Below are positions 1 through 9,098 of a stretch of 64,000 nucleotides of DNA, one piece after another (the first letter of the stretch is position 1; each line of letters opens with the position of its first letter). The translations under genes and the position numbers were made by a program. The stretch spans positions 1 to 64,000 of the forward strand of contig NZ_FQYT01000009.1 of the NCBI RefSeq assembly GCF_900141895.1, read 5' to 3'. This DNA comes from Parasporobacterium paucivorans DSM 15970. Lineage in GTDB: Bacteria; Bacillota; Clostridia; Lachnospirales; Lachnospiraceae. The notes under the pieces were generated by a model. That model was not told the DNA's origin. It saw only the letters and a program-made list of their open reading frames with translations, and ran no database searches.

Positions 1-209
1 TTTCCGGTGATGTCATGGCCATCAAACAGGATCTGTCCGCTTTTGGGCTTGTGGATCCCGCTTATAGTGTTCATGATGGTGGACTTTCCGGCTCCGTTGG
101 CTCCGATCAGGGAGACGATGGAGCCCTCTTCTATATTTAAGCTGATGTCCTTCACGGCCTTGAAATCCCCGTAATTCACATCCAGGTTCTTAATCTCCAA
201 TAATGACAT
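1..209 (-). CDS. livF: Branched-chain amino-acid type ABC transporter ATP-binding protein (LivF), partial
   Basis: The first ~69 residues of an ATP-binding subunit; the rest lies beyond the left edge. The protein begins MSLLEIKNLDVNYG and has a Walker A motif GANGAGKST near residues 36-44, followed by the usual GxI-x-FDGxDIT segment of the LivF family. Its ATG overlaps the stop codon of the upstream ATPase gene (TAATG), so the two are translationally coupled, as is typical of livG-livF pairs that power uptake of leucine, isoleucine and valine or related amides. Substrate is inferred from family only; the permease and binding-protein genes are not in the window. Confidence 0.85.
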   Translation of the reverse strand, partial: MSLLEIKNLDVNYGDFKAVKDISLNIEEGSIVSLIGANGAGKSTIMNTISGIHKPKSGQILFDGHDITG

Positions 210-949
210 TATTCCTCATCTCCTCCCATGTATACTGCCGACACTTCCTTGGACTGCATGACCTCCAGCGGCTTTCCGCAGATGACGTTCTCCCCTTCCG
301 CAAGCAGCAGAACCCGGTCCGTTCCTTCCAGCATCGTACGGATGATATGCTCGATCCAGATGACGCTTACGCCCCTTTCCTTGATGTGCTTTACCAAATC
401 GATGACATAGCCTACTTCCGTTTCCGTCAGGCCACCGCCTACTTCGTCCAGAAGCAGGATTTTGGGATTCGTGGCAAGGCCTCTTCCAATCTCCAGACGC
501 TTACGGTCCAGAAGTCCCAGCTTGGAGGCAAACAGAGGCAGCTTGTCCTGCAGGCCGATGGTCTCCGCTATCTCCACGGCCTTTTCCTTGGCCTGCTTTT
601 CTGTAAGCTTCGCACCGAATACTCCGCCGACCATGATATTTTCCAATACGGTCATTTTCTCAAAGGGCCTGGGCACCTGGAAGGTACGCCCGATCCCCTC
701 ATGGCACCTCCGGGGAACGCTGTGGTGGGAGATATCTTTTCCCTCATACAGGATAACGCCCTTGGTGGGCTTAAGGATTCCTGTAAGGATGTTCAGCATA
801 ACTGTCTTGCCGGCTCCGTTTGGTCCGATGACCCCCAGCACTTCATTTTTATATAACTCGAAGTTCACGCATTTCAGAACATGGTTATTTCCAAATGAAA
901 TGCCCAGATTCTTAGCTTCCAATATTACGTTATCATTTATTTCACTCAA
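209..949 (-). CDS. livG: Branched-chain amino-acid type ABC transporter ATP-binding protein (LivG)
   Basis: A 246-residue ABC ATPase with Walker A GPNGAGKT near residue 42, the LivG-type insert GIGRTFQVPRPFEKMTV and Walker B ILLLDE near residue 165. The signature segment is atypical (KLGLLDRKRLEIGRG instead of LSGGQ) and the residue after the Walker B glutamate is V rather than P, a pattern I know from part of the LivG family. The start is TTG at 949, chosen because AGGAGG sits 8 nt upstream and no in-frame ATG precedes the conserved N-terminus. It heads the visible livG-livF operon and lies downstream of the ilvA terminator, so it is transcribed separately from ilvA. Energises amino-acid uptake at the cytoplasmic membrane. 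Confidence 0.85.
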   Translation of the reverse strand: MSEINDNVILEAKNLGISFGNNHVLKCVNFELYKNEVLGVIGPNGAGKTVMLNILTGILKPTKGVILYEGKDISHHSVPRRCHEGIGRTFQVPRPFEKMTVLENIMVGGVFGAKLTEKQAKEKAVEIAETIGLQDKLPLFASKLGLLDRKRLEIGRGLATNPKILLLDEVGGGLTETEVGYVIDLVKHIKERGVSVIWIEHIIRTMLEGTDRVLLLAEGENVICGKPLEVMQSKEVSAVYMGGDEE

Positions 950-1002
950 TTATAGTTCCTCCTGACTGACTTTCATTCACATCGCTGCTGGCACTGTCTG
1001 TG

Positions 1003-1011
1003 ATTATATCA
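1003..1011 (-). promoter_or_regulatory. Probable livGF promoter, extended -10
   Basis: On the minus strand TGATATAAT forms an extended -10 element (TG at 1010-1011, TATAAT at 1003-1008), about 50 nt upstream of the livG start. No good -35 hexamer is present. It lies between the ilvA terminator and livG, where a promoter is expected. Confidence 0.4.
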
Positions 1012-1102
1012 TGAGCGACAGAATATATTTATCCATAAGGGTGATAGATTTATTGTGATTAAGGATAGGTTGATTTATGGGACTGCAACCATATTGCCTT
1101 AT

Positions 1103-1138
1103 AAAAAAAACAAGCCGGAACAAAACCGGCTTGTTTTT
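1103..1138 (-). terminator. Rho-independent terminator after ilvA
   Basis: Inverted repeat CAAGCCGG / CCGGCTTG (1111-1118 and 1126-1133) followed on the minus strand by eight T residues. The stem begins right after the ilvA stop codon and ends the plsX-to-ilvA transcription unit. Confidence 0.9.
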
Positions 1139-2357
1139 AGAGATTAGGTCTGACAAGTTTGGGACTGAATCCATTTTCTTTCAGTGCCTGGATGATTCTT
1201 TCCTTATGTTCATGGCCAAAGGCTTCCATCGTTACGGTAAGCTCAACGGCATCGTTTCTGTTGATGCTGACAAACTGGTTGTGTTCCAGCTTAATTACAT
1301 TGCCTTGTTCTTTGGCTATGACGTCTGCCACCCGCACCAGTTCACCCGGTTTGTCCGGCAAAAGCACAGATATGGTGAAGATTCTGCTTCGGGCAATCAG
1401 ACCGTGCTGTACCACGGAAGACATTGTTATCACATCCATGTTTCCGCCGCTCAATACAGACACGATTTTTTTGTTTTTGCAATCGAGCTGCTTAAGGGCA
1501 GCTACGGTAAGCAGTCCTGAATTTTCCACAATCATTTTATGGTTTTCGACAATATCAAGGAAAGCCACAATGAGTTCATCGTCTTCGACGGTGATTACCT
1601 CGTCGATGTTCTTCTGAAGATACGGAAAAATTTTTGATCCGGGTGTTTTAACAGCGGTGCCGTCTGCAATGGTATTTGCCGTGGGCAAGGTCACAACCCG
1701 GCCCTGTCTGATAGACTGCTGCAGGCAGTTTGCACGTGCGGGCTCTACTGCAATAATCTTAATATTGGGATTCAGCATTTTTGCAAAGGTGCTTACACCC
1801 GCCGCCAGACCGCCTCCTCCTACTGGGACAAGAATGTAGTCGACCGTTGGAAGCTCCTTGATGATTTCTATGGCAATGGAACCTTGGCCGGCCGCAACAT
1901 CCAGATCATCAAAGGGATGAATAAAAGTATACCCTTTTTCACTGGCAAGTTTCATGGCATACTCAGAGGCATCATCAAAAGTGGATCCGTAAAGGATGAC
2001 CTCTGCCCCATAATTTTTGGTACGGTTCACCTTCATCAGCGGAGTTGTGGTAGGCATAACGACGATAGACCTTGCATGGAAAAGACCAGCTGCATAGGCC
2101 ACGCCCTGGGCATGGTTTCCAGCCGAGGCTGTAATAAGCCCCTTGTCTTTTTCCTCCTGTGTAAGCGTGCTGATTTTATAGTATGCGCCCCTGACTTTAT
2201 ATGCACCGGTAAACTGCATGTTTTCGGGTTTCAAGTAAACACTGTTGCCGGTTTGAGCGCTCAGATAATCACTGTATATAAGTCTCGTATTTACCGTGAC
2301 TTTTTTTACCCTCTCAGCAGCTTCTTCAAATACTTCCATTGTGAGTTCCTTTGTCAT
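1137..2357 (-). CDS. ilvA: Threonine ammonia-lyase (threonine dehydratase)
   Basis: A 406-residue PLP enzyme that deaminates threonine to 2-oxobutanoate, for isoleucine synthesis or threonine fermentation. The PLP lysine lies in FTGAYKVRGA near residue 54 and the phosphate-binding glycine loop is VPVGGGGLAAG near residue 185. The catalytic fold is followed by a C-terminal ACT-like domain from about residue 325 (RIFTISVLLPDKPGEL onward), as in single-ACT clostridial enzymes. I chose ATG 2357 over the GTG 6 nt upstream because AGAGGA then has proper spacing. It is the last gene of the plsX-acpP-rnc-smc-ftsY run. Whether it is biosynthetic or catabolic cannot be decided here; no ilv genes are adjacent. 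Confidence 0.92.
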   Translation of the reverse strand: MTKELTMEVFEEAAERVKKVTVNTRLIYSDYLSAQTGNSVYLKPENMQFTGAYKVRGAYYKISTLTQEEKDKGLITASAGNHAQGVAYAAGLFHARSIVVMPTTTPLMKVNRTKNYGAEVILYGSTFDDASEYAMKLASEKGYTFIHPFDDLDVAAGQGSIAIEIIKELPTVDYILVPVGGGGLAAGVSTFAKMLNPNIKIIAVEPARANCLQQSIRQGRVVTLPTANTIADGTAVKTPGSKIFPYLQKNIDEVITVEDDELIVAFLDIVENHKMIVENSGLLTVAALKQLDCKNKKIVSVLSGGNMDVITMSSVVQHGLIARSRIFTISVLLPDKPGELVRVADVIAKEQGNVIKLEHNQFVSINRNDAVELTVTMEAFGHEHKERIIQALKENGFSPKLVRPNL

Positions 2358-2386
2358 ATCCACATCCTCTTTCCTGCGTTTGAATT

Positions 2387-3322
2387 TCAGCTGGCATCAG
2401 TTGAAAATAACGCATCTACAAATGCATCAGAGTCAAATTTCTGCAAATCTTCTATTTTTTCTCCGATACCGATATATTTTACTGGTATTCCCAGTTCTGC
2501 CTGGATGGCGATGGCGATTCCGCCTTTCGCAGTTCCATCCAGTTTGGTAAGTATGATTCCAGTAACATCCATAACTTCTTTAAACTGTCTGGCCTGGGCC
2601 AGGGCGTTCTGACCCGTGGTCCCGTCGAGTACAACCATATTTTCACGGGTGGCACCGGGATATTCTCTTTCTATAACCCTGTCAATTTTACGCAGTTCTT
2701 CCATCAGATTTTTTTTGTTGTGAAGCCTTCCGGCTGTGTCGCAGATAAGAATATCCACATTTCTGGATTTTGCCGCGGAAAGAGCGTCAAATATTACGGC
2801 AGCCGGGTCAGAACCTTCCTGACCGGACACTATTTCCACCCCTGCTCTTCCAGCCCATTCGGTAAGCTGTTCCACTGCGGCAGCCCTGAATGTATCCGCA
2901 GCAGCAATGAGAACTCTTTTGCCCTGACTTTTATATATTCCTGCCAACTTGCCCACGGAAGTGGTTTTTCCCACACCGTTCACTCCAATGACCAGGAGTA
3001 CCGTTTTTTTGTCTTCAAAGTCATAAGCATTTTCATCCGGCCGCATCTGATTCTTGATGCTGCTGATGAGCATCTCTTTGCATTGGGAAGGTTCCTTTAT
3101 CTTATTTTCTTTGATGTTTGCTTTCAATTCTTCGATGATTTTTGCGGTCGCATTGATGCCGATATCACCCATTATAAGTATTTCTTCGATTTCTTCAAAA
3201 AATTCCTCATCAATAGATGTGAATCTGCTGAAAATCGAATCCATGCCCGATACTATATTGTTCCTAGTTTTCGACAGTCCAGCTGCCAGTTTACTGAAAA
3301 AACCTTTTTTTTCTTCTTTCAT
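2387..3322 (-). CDS. ftsY: Signal recognition particle receptor FtsY
   Basis: A 311-residue SRP GTPase that docks SRP-ribosome complexes at the membrane. The N-terminal helical NG domain leads into the P-loop GVNGVGKTTSVGKLAG near residue 113. The G3 motif is DTAGRLHNK, G4 is TKLDGTAKGG, and the C-terminal amphipathic helix ends LQKFDSDAFVDALF. It lacks the long acidic A domain of E. coli FtsY, as usual in Firmicutes. It sits 14 nt downstream of smc, and AAGGAGAGGGAG precedes the ATG. Confidence 0.96.
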   Translation of the reverse strand: MKEEKKGFFSKLAAGLSKTRNNIVSGMDSIFSRFTSIDEEFFEEIEEILIMGDIGINATAKIIEELKANIKENKIKEPSQCKEMLISSIKNQMRPDENAYDFEDKKTVLLVIGVNGVGKTTSVGKLAGIYKSQGKRVLIAAADTFRAAAVEQLTEWAGRAGVEIVSGQEGSDPAAVIFDALSAAKSRNVDILICDTAGRLHNKKNLMEELRKIDRVIEREYPGATRENMVVLDGTTGQNALAQARQFKEVMDVTGIILTKLDGTAKGGIAIAIQAELGIPVKYIGIGEKIEDLQKFDSDAFVDALFSTDAS

Positions 3323-3336
3323 AATGCTCCCTCTCC

Positions 3337-6300
3337 TTATGTGACCAGTTGAAATTCTTCTAAATTGACAGAAACCTGAGTCGACACCCCTTTTTCCTGC
3401 ATGGTGATTCCATACAGGCGGTCGGCTGATGCCATGGTGCCTTTCCTATGGGTGATAACGATAAACTGGGTATTCACACACAGTTTATGAAGATATTGCG
3501 AGAAGCGGTCAATATTGGGATCGTCCAGTGCGGCTTCAATTTCATCCAGCAAACAGAACGGGGAAGGTTTCAGGTTCTGGATGGCAAAGAGCAGGGATAT
3601 TGCTGTTAGCGCCTTTTCACCACCGGACATGAGCTGGACATTCTGAAGTTTTTTGCCCGGAGGCTGGGCGGTTATGACGATACCCGCATCCAGAATATCC
3701 TCATTTTCAACCATTTCAAGAGTTCCGTATCCGCCTCCGAAAAGCTCCTGAAAGACTTTCCCGAATTCACTGCGGATCACATCAAACTGCTCTGAAAACT
3801 GCCTGCGCATCCCTTTATCCAGTTCCACTATGACTTTCACAAGTGACTCCTCAGCCTCAGCAAGATCATCGTGCTGGCCTTTCAGAAAGCTGTATCTTTC
3901 ACCCACATTCTTATATTCATCAATAGCGTTTATATTGATATCTCCAAGACTTCGGATTTCTGTACGGATGCTGTCCAGTTCCCTTTTTGCCTGGACAAGG
4001 CTGATTAATTCCTCAAGAGGATATTTTTGCGCCTCATTAAATGTGATTTCATATTCATTCCAGATATAATCCGCCCTGTTATCAAAGGATTCCTGCAGTT
4101 TTTCAAGTTGCCCGTCAAGACGGAGCAGTTCTTTGTCCAATTCGTTGATCCTGTCTGAAAATGCATCCCGTTTGTCAAGGAAGTCTTTATGCCCGGCAGA
4201 CAGGGACTTTTTCTCGTTTTCGAGGTTTTCTGTTTCAGCCTTAAGAAGACACGCTTCATCCTCGATCTTTTGGATGCAGCGTTTCAGTTCTTCTGTTTTG
4301 GTCAGCTTGTCGTGAAGTTCCAGAGCGGAATTCGAATGTTCCCTGTTGATGGCTGCCATCTCTTCCCCGAGGATTTTGATTTCATTTTCAATCCTTCGGA
4401 TATTGCTCGCGATAAAATCCTTTTTCTGCTTAATACCGGCATGGGAAAGACGGATTTCCTCATTTCCCCGGGCCTGCAGTGAAAGTGCATCCTGAAGTCC
4501 GTCCAGTTCACCGGATTTAAGGGTTATTTCATCTTCGATGGATGCACTTCGGGCATCCATAATACTCAGTTTTTGGGAAAGCTTGTTTTTTTCTTCTTCT
4601 ATTTCTTCAATCTGTTTTTTGAGTTCCGAATTTTCAAAATAAGAATTCTTCTGCTTGTCCTCGAGATCACGGATGCGTTCTTCTTTGAGTTTGAGATTCA
4701 TTTCTAATTTATTTATGAGAAGGAAATGCTCTTGCATGGTTTTTTTGTACATTTCGTAGGCTGACTCCAAATGAGCCAGTTTCTCATTAACCAGTTTGGT
4801 TTCCGAAAGTAATTCCTCGGAGCGGGATTTATGAACACGTACAGATTCTTCCAGCTCCTCCATTTCTCTTCGTCTTCCAAGAAGGCTTCCTGTATTTCTG
4901 AAAGCACCTCCTGAAATAGATCCCCCTGGATTGAGCTGTTCTCCTTCCAAAGTGACAATTCTAAGGCTGTATTTATATTTTGAGGCAATCTTCAGAGCAT
5001 TGTCGATATTATCAACTACAATGATTCTTCCAAGAAGAAATCTGGCAATATTCGAATATTTATCTTCTGTCCGAACCAGAGTGCTGGCAATACCAATAAA
5101 TCCAGGTTCTGATATAAGCTTCGAGTTGAAATTTTCAGATTTACCTTCAATGCTCTCCAATGGAAGAAAAGTGGCACGACCGAACTTGTTGCGCTTCAAA
5201 AATTCCACCATGGTTTTTGCTGTTTTTTCGGTATCTGTCACGATATTTCTAAGACTGCCACCCAGAGCCGTTTCGATAGCTGTTTCGTATTCCCTGTCTG
5301 CCTGGATGATGTCTGCCACAACTCCTATGATGCCAGAGGCGTGTTCTTTCTGTTCCATGACCTTTTGTATGCTGTTCCCGTATCCGTCGTATCTTTCTAT
5401 GATATTTTTCAGTGATTCCAGCCTTGATTTTTCCCTGTGGTATGAATTTTGTATATCCTGAAGGTTTTTGCCCAGGTTGTTCAATTGATTCTTGAGAGAC
5501 GCGATTTCCTCGTGGGCAGTTTCGGCTTCTTCCGTGGTCCGTTTCAGTGCAGAACCTTCTTTTTCATATTCTGAACGCAGCAGTTCTTTTGCTGCAATCG
5601 TATCTTCAAGATCGATGCTGCCTTTTTGTGCCAGGGAATTCAGTTCTGCTTTTCTTGCCAGAACTTGTTCAAGCATAGTGTCAAACCGCTGGATTTTTGA
5701 TCGCAAATTCGATTTTTCATTGAGATTTTCAATAATCTCGCCTTTCAGTTCATCCGTGCCTGAGCTTACTGCTGCTATAAGAGAACTGATTTTTGCGAAG
5801 TTTTCCTCAGCATTCTGCAGGCTGGCTGAGGCCTCGCTTAATTCCAGTTCTAATTCGTCCCTTTGCTGGTTAAATTCCCGCTTTTGATCCTCCAACAGAC
5901 CCATTTTTTTTGAAATACCGTTTAATCTCTCGTTTACATGTAAATCACTGGATCGAATGGAATTTATCTGTTCGTTTATGACATTGATTTCACCCTCGAA
6001 TTTTTCTTTTTCCAGGGTCTTGTCATGATGCAGCTTACGCTTTTCCTCGAGATGTATTGTAAGTTCTTCGATAAGACTGCAGGACTGCTCATATTCGGAT
6101 TTTGTTTTATCAAGGTTGCTTCTTGATTCTTCGATGTCTCCGCTTACTGCATCAAATTTTTCTGTCAGTCTTTCTTTTTTCTTTTGAATATCTGTGGCTT
6201 CACTCAAAAATATCTGAATATCCGCAATCTTTAGCCGGTCTTTCAGTTTCAGATAACTTTTGGCTGCTTCCGACTGTTTTCTTAAAGGTTCAAGCTGTCC

Positions 6301-6897
6301 ACCCAGCTCATTAAGGATATCCCGGACACGTACCAGATTTTGTCTCTCTTCTTCAAGTTTTTTTATGGTAACTGCTTTTCTTCTTTTGAATTTCACAATC
6401 CCGGCGGCTTCATCAAAAAGTTCTCTCCGGTCTTCCGGCTTTTCGCTTAAGATTTTCTCAATCTGCCCCTGTCCAATAATGGAATAACCTTCTTTGCCGA
6501 TACCTGTGTCATAAAAAAGTTCGCTGATATCCTTCAGTCTGCATGTAGATCCATTGATTTTATATTCACTTTCGCCCGAGCGGAATATCCGACGGGAAAT
6601 CTTCACCTCGTCGAAATCTATCTGAAGCTGAGAATCCGAATTATCCAGGGTGATTGCGACATACGCAAAACCGAGAGGCTTCCTGGATTCCGTACCGGAA
6701 AAAATAACATCCTCCATTTTGCTGCCTCTCAACTGTTTCACTTTTTGTTCCCCCAAAACCCAGCGGACTGCATCAGCCACGTTGCTCTTTCCGCTTCCAT
6801 TTGGTCCCACGATTGCAGTTATGCCGTTATGAAATTCAAATGACATCTTGTTGGCGAACGATTTAAACCCCTGTATTTCAATGCTTTTTAAATACAT
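3337..6897 (-). CDS. smc: Chromosome segregation protein SMC
   Basis: A full-length 1186-residue structural-maintenance-of-chromosomes ATPase. It has N-terminal Walker [20 protein letters not shown] (residues ~32-50), a long coiled coil (~170-500), a hinge with conserved GG..G turns ([11 protein letters not shown] near 655), the returning coiled coil (~680-1010), the signature [17 protein letters not shown] near 1090 and Walker [15 protein letters not shown] near 1115. With the kleisin ScpA and ScpB, both encoded in this window at 38-39 kb, it forms the bacterial condensin that compacts and segregates the nucleoid. It lies in the conserved rnc-smc-ftsY order. AAAGGGGAAAG precedes the ATG. Confidence 0.97.
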   Translation of the reverse strand: MYLKSIEIQGFKSFANKMSFEFHNGITAIVGPNGSGKSNVADAVRWVLGEQKVKQLRGSKMEDVIFSGTESRKPLGFAYVAITLDNSDSQLQIDFDEVKISRRIFRSGESEYKINGSTCRLKDISELFYDTGIGKEGYSIIGQGQIEKILSEKPEDRRELFDEAAGIVKFKRRKAVTIKKLEEERQNLVRVRDILNELGGQLEPLRKQSEAAKSYLKLKDRLKIADIQIFLSEATDIQKKKERLTEKFDAVSGDIEESRSNLDKTKSEYEQSCSLIEELTIHLEEKRKLHHDKTLEKEKFEGEINVINEQINSIRSSDLHVNERLNGISKKMGLLEDQKREFNQQRDELELELSEASASLQNAEENFAKISSLIAAVSSGTDELKGEIIENLNEKSNLRSKIQRFDTMLEQVLARKAELNSLAQKGSIDLEDTIAAKELLRSEYEKEGSALKRTTEEAETAHEEIASLKNQLNNLGKNLQDIQNSYHREKSRLESLKNIIERYDGYGNSIQKVMEQKEHASGIIGVVADIIQADREYETAIETALGGSLRNIVTDTEKTAKTMVEFLKRNKFGRATFLPLESIEGKSENFNSKLISEPGFIGIASTLVRTEDKYSNIARFLLGRIIVVDNIDNALKIASKYKYSLRIVTLEGEQLNPGGSISGGAFRNTGSLLGRRREMEELEESVRVHKSRSEELLSETKLVNEKLAHLESAYEMYKKTMQEHFLLINKLEMNLKLKEERIRDLEDKQKNSYFENSELKKQIEEIEEEKNKLSQKLSIMDARSASIEDEITLKSGELDGLQDALSLQARGNEEIRLSHAGIKQKKDFIASNIRRIENEIKILGEEMAAINREHSNSALELHDKLTKTEELKRCIQKIEDEACLLKAETENLENEKKSLSAGHKDFLDKRDAFSDRINELDKELLRLDGQLEKLQESFDNRADYIWNEYEITFNEAQKYPLEELISLVQAKRELDSIRTEIRSLGDININAIDEYKNVGERYSFLKGQHDDLAEAEESLVKVIVELDKGMRRQFSEQFDVIRSEFGKVFQELFGGGYGTLEMVENEDILDAGIVITAQPPGKKLQNVQLMSGGEKALTAISLLFAIQNLKPSPFCLLDEIEAALDDPNIDRFSQYLHKLCVNTQFIVITHRKGTMASADRLYGITMQEKGVSTQVSVNLEEFQLVT

Positions 6898-6907
6898 ACT
6901 TTCCCCT

Positions 6908-7579
6908 TTAGTCCCTTGCCTTAAGCCTGTTTATGGCATCATAAGCAGCAGCCTGTTCAGCCCCCTTTTTTGACTTGCCAGAACCATGACCGATTGGGTT
7001 GTCGCCCAGCATGGCTCTTACGTTGAATATTTTGCTGTGTTCCGGTCCTTCGCTGCTCACCAACTCATAGTTCAGTTTTTCAGCATGACGAGCCTGGATA
7101 TATTCCTGAAGAACTGTCTTAGAATCAAAAAAAAGCTGCTTTTGTTCAATGTTATTCAGTATATTTTCTAAAATAAACTTTTTCGCATTGTCCATGCCTC
7201 CGTCAAGATATACAGCCCCGATAAAAGCCTCCAGTGCGTCAGAAATCAGGGAATCTTTATCTCTTCCCCCACAGTGTTCTTCACCCTTTCCAAGAAGGAT
7301 ATGCTCGCCCAGGTTGATTTTACGTGCACATTCCGCAAGAGACTGTTCACATACTAAACCGGCCCTGAATTTTGAGAGTTCCCCTTCAGGCATTTCCGGA
7401 AAATTGAGATATAAAAATTCACTGCATACGACTTCCAGAACTGCATCCCCCAGAAATTCAAGCCTTTCATTATCATTTAATCTGTTGATTCTGTGTTCAT
7501 TGGCGTACGAGCTGTGCGTCATCGCCATAGTAAGATACTTCTGGTTTTTAAATGAATATAGCTTATCTAATGCGTCCAT
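6908..7579 (-). CDS. rnc: Ribonuclease III
   Basis: A 223-residue double-strand-specific endoribonuclease acting in rRNA maturation and dsRNA decay. The catalytic signature NERLEFLGDAVLEV lies near residue 37 and the second acidic cluster DALEAFIGAVYLDGG near 112. A C-terminal dsRNA-binding domain covers roughly residues 150-221 and ends in the typical KKGAEQAAAYDAINRL helix. ATG 7579 is preferred over an in-frame ATG at 7600 because AAAGAGGT precedes it. A hairpin with a T-tract lies between acpP and rnc and should reduce read-through. Confidence 0.95.
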   Translation of the reverse strand: MDALDKLYSFKNQKYLTMAMTHSSYANEHRINRLNDNERLEFLGDAVLEVVCSEFLYLNFPEMPEGELSKFRAGLVCEQSLAECARKINLGEHILLGKGEEHCGGRDKDSLISDALEAFIGAVYLDGGMDNAKKFILENILNNIEQKQLFFDSKTVLQEYIQARHAEKLNYELVSSEGPEHSKIFNVRAMLGDNPIGHGSGKSKKGAEQAAAYDAINRLKARD

Positions 7580-7606
7580 ATTACCTCTTTCGGTTGTCAT
7601 TTAGTG

Positions 7607-7632
7607 AAAAAAGCCCTTAACGCAGGGCTTTT
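7607..7632 (-). terminator. Intra-operon terminator or attenuator between acpP and rnc
   Basis: AAAAGCCCT / AGGGCTTTT inverted repeat (7609-7617 and 7624-7632), with a run of T on the minus strand reading toward rnc. It lies in the 79-nt acpP-rnc gap. rnc has no obvious promoter of its own there, so partial termination would set the acpP to rnc-smc-ftsY ratio. Confidence 0.8.
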
Positions 7633-7658
7633 GGATAATCACAAAGGAATTGAAGTGA

Positions 7659-7892
7659 TTAATTGTTAATTTTACTTTTTATCTGATCCACCGCGTCACT
7701 GACAGTATTAATATTTTCGACCTCATCATTATCTATCTGAACATCAAATTCTTCCTCGATGGCCATGATAATCTGAAAAATATCCAACGAATCGGCTCCC
7801 AGATCATCTACAAAAGCAGTATCCGCTTTGATTTCAGAAATATCCACGTTCAGTACCTCTGCAATAATTTTTTGTATTTTTTCAAATTCCAT
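7659..7892 (-). CDS. acpP: Acyl carrier protein
   Basis: A 77-residue acidic ACP. The phosphopantetheine serine is in the motif DLGADSLDIFQ near residue 36. It carries acyl intermediates in fatty-acid synthesis and supplies acyl chains to PlsX, encoded immediately upstream with a 17-nt gap. GGGAGAG precedes the ATG. Confidence 0.96.
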   Translation of the reverse strand: MEFEKIQKIIAEVLNVDISEIKADTAFVDDLGADSLDIFQIIMAIEEEFDVQIDNDEVENINTVSDAVDQIKSKINN

Positions 7893-7909
7893 TGTATCTC
7901 TCCCTCTCG

Positions 7910-8923
7910 TTACACTTCATTTTCAAATAAGCTTTCCTTGATTTTATCGCTAATACGCTGCTCGCAGAAGGTAACACATTGCAATATTGAATTAGATACT
8001 TCTTTTGCCTTGGAACTTCCATGGGTTTTTACCACAAGACCGTTCAGACCAAGCAGTGGAGCTCCTCCGTGTTCTTCCGAGCTGAATTTTTTGAAAGAAT
8101 TTTTAAGAGGCTTCATAATCAGCATGGCACCCAGTTTACTCTTTAATGAAGATTTGAGGACGTTTTTAAGGGTTCCCATGAACAGTGTTCCCATTCCTTC
8201 GTATAATTTCAGGATTACGTTGCCCACAAAAGCTTCGCATACAATTACATCTGCATAACCGGTTGGTATATCTCTGGCTTCAATACTGCCGATAAAGTTA
8301 ATGTCTTTCATTTCCTTCAAAAGGGGATAAGTTTCCCTCACCAGCGCGTTCCCTTTTTCTTCTTCAACGCCAATATTCACGATAGCGACTCTTGGATTTT
8401 CTATGCCGATGACATTTTCCATATATATGGAACCCATTTTTGCAAATTGAAGCAGATGGGCAGGACGCGCATCCACGTTAGCGCCGCAGTCTATAAGCAG
8501 AGACACGCCTTTTGACGTTGGGACGAGGGGAGCCAGAGGTGCCCTGTCTATACCCTTGATTCGTCCGACTATGATCTGCCCCCCTACCAGCAGAGCGCCG
8601 GAGTTTCCGGCGGAAACCAAAGCATCTGCCTGCTTATTCTTCACCAGCTTCATACCAACTACAATTGAAGAATCTTTCTTTGACCGGATTGTCTGCGCCG
8701 GATGTTCTCCTGTATGTATGATCTCAGTCGCATGAATGATTTCAATCTGTTCTGGGTTATATTTATATTTAGACAGTTCATCCTTGATGGCTGATTCAAG
8801 TCCGACTAAAACAACCTTAATCTCCGAAGATCTGGAAACGGCGTCTACGGCACCTTTTACGATTTCACCCGGTGCATTGTCACCACCCATTGCATCAACT
8901 GCTACTGTTATTTTGTTTAACAT
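7910..8923 (-). CDS. plsX: Phosphate acyltransferase PlsX
   Basis: A 337-residue soluble acyl-ACP:phosphate transacylase making acyl phosphate for phospholipid synthesis. The N-terminus TVAVDAMGGDNAPGEIVKGA is the family signature, and the core CGANVDARPAHLLQFA and GNSGALLVGG segments are intact. It is first in the plsX-acpP-rnc-smc-ftsY run. A strong SD (GGAGGA, 8931-8936) lies upstream. The att core of the integrated element begins only 20 nt upstream of the start codon, so its native promoter has been split (see the promoter features at both ends of the element). Confidence 0.96.
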   Translation of the reverse strand: MLNKITVAVDAMGGDNAPGEIVKGAVDAVSRSSEIKVVLVGLESAIKDELSKYKYNPEQIEIIHATEIIHTGEHPAQTIRSKKDSSIVVGMKLVKNKQADALVSAGNSGALLVGGQIIVGRIKGIDRAPLAPLVPTSKGVSLLIDCGANVDARPAHLLQFAKMGSIYMENVIGIENPRVAIVNIGVEEEKGNALVRETYPLLKEMKDINFIGSIEARDIPTGYADVIVCEAFVGNVILKLYEGMGTLFMGTLKNVLKSSLKSKLGAMLIMKPLKNSFKKFSSEEHGGAPLLGLNGLVVKTHGSSKAKEVSNSILQCVTFCEQRISDKIKESLFENEV

Positions 8924-8942
8924 TCTTGTCTCCTCCGGTCAA

Positions 8943-8957
8943 TATATAGTTAATATA
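8943..8957. repeat. attL core, left copy of a 15-bp direct repeat
   Basis: TATATAGTTAATATA here is identical to 20457-20471. In both copies a central TAGTTAA is flanked by inverted AT-rich arms, fitting a tyrosine-recombinase core with a ~7-bp crossover region. It lies just beyond the 3' end of the integrase gene and 20 bp from plsX. The low complexity of the repeat is the main reservation. Confidence 0.65.
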
Positions 8958-8980
8958 TCACAGCCCACATTAGGTGTCAT
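8952..8980 (-). promoter_or_regulatory. Hybrid plsX promoter at the left end of the element
   Basis: On the minus strand ATGACA (8975-8980), a 17-bp spacer, then TATATT (8952-8957). The -10 lies inside the att core, while the -35 lies in element DNA. The predicted start point is about 22 nt upstream of the plsX ATG. This would replace the native -35 left at the right end of the element. Confidence 0.5.
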
Positions 8981-9066
8981 TACTCTTCTTTACTTTCCCG
9001 TAAAATCGAGCTTTCTTGAAGAATTGATTTTATCATTACCTGTCATTCTTGCTGATTATCTCATTT

Positions 9067-9088
9067 TTTTGTATCAGATTTTGTATCA
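9067..9088 (+). repeat. Left integrase arm-type repeats
   Basis: Two direct copies of TTTTGTATCA spaced 12 bp apart, between the att core and the integrase stop codon. The same decamer recurs near the right end at 20377-20397. Likely binding sites for the N-terminal domain of the integrase; function inferred from position and repetition. Confidence 0.5.
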
Positions 9089-9098
9089 AATTCAGCCA

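Noticed and set aside
462-965. Long plus-strand frames opposite livG, ilvA, ftsY, smc and others
   Set aside because: They mirror well-conserved minus-strand genes and have no SD or family resemblance.
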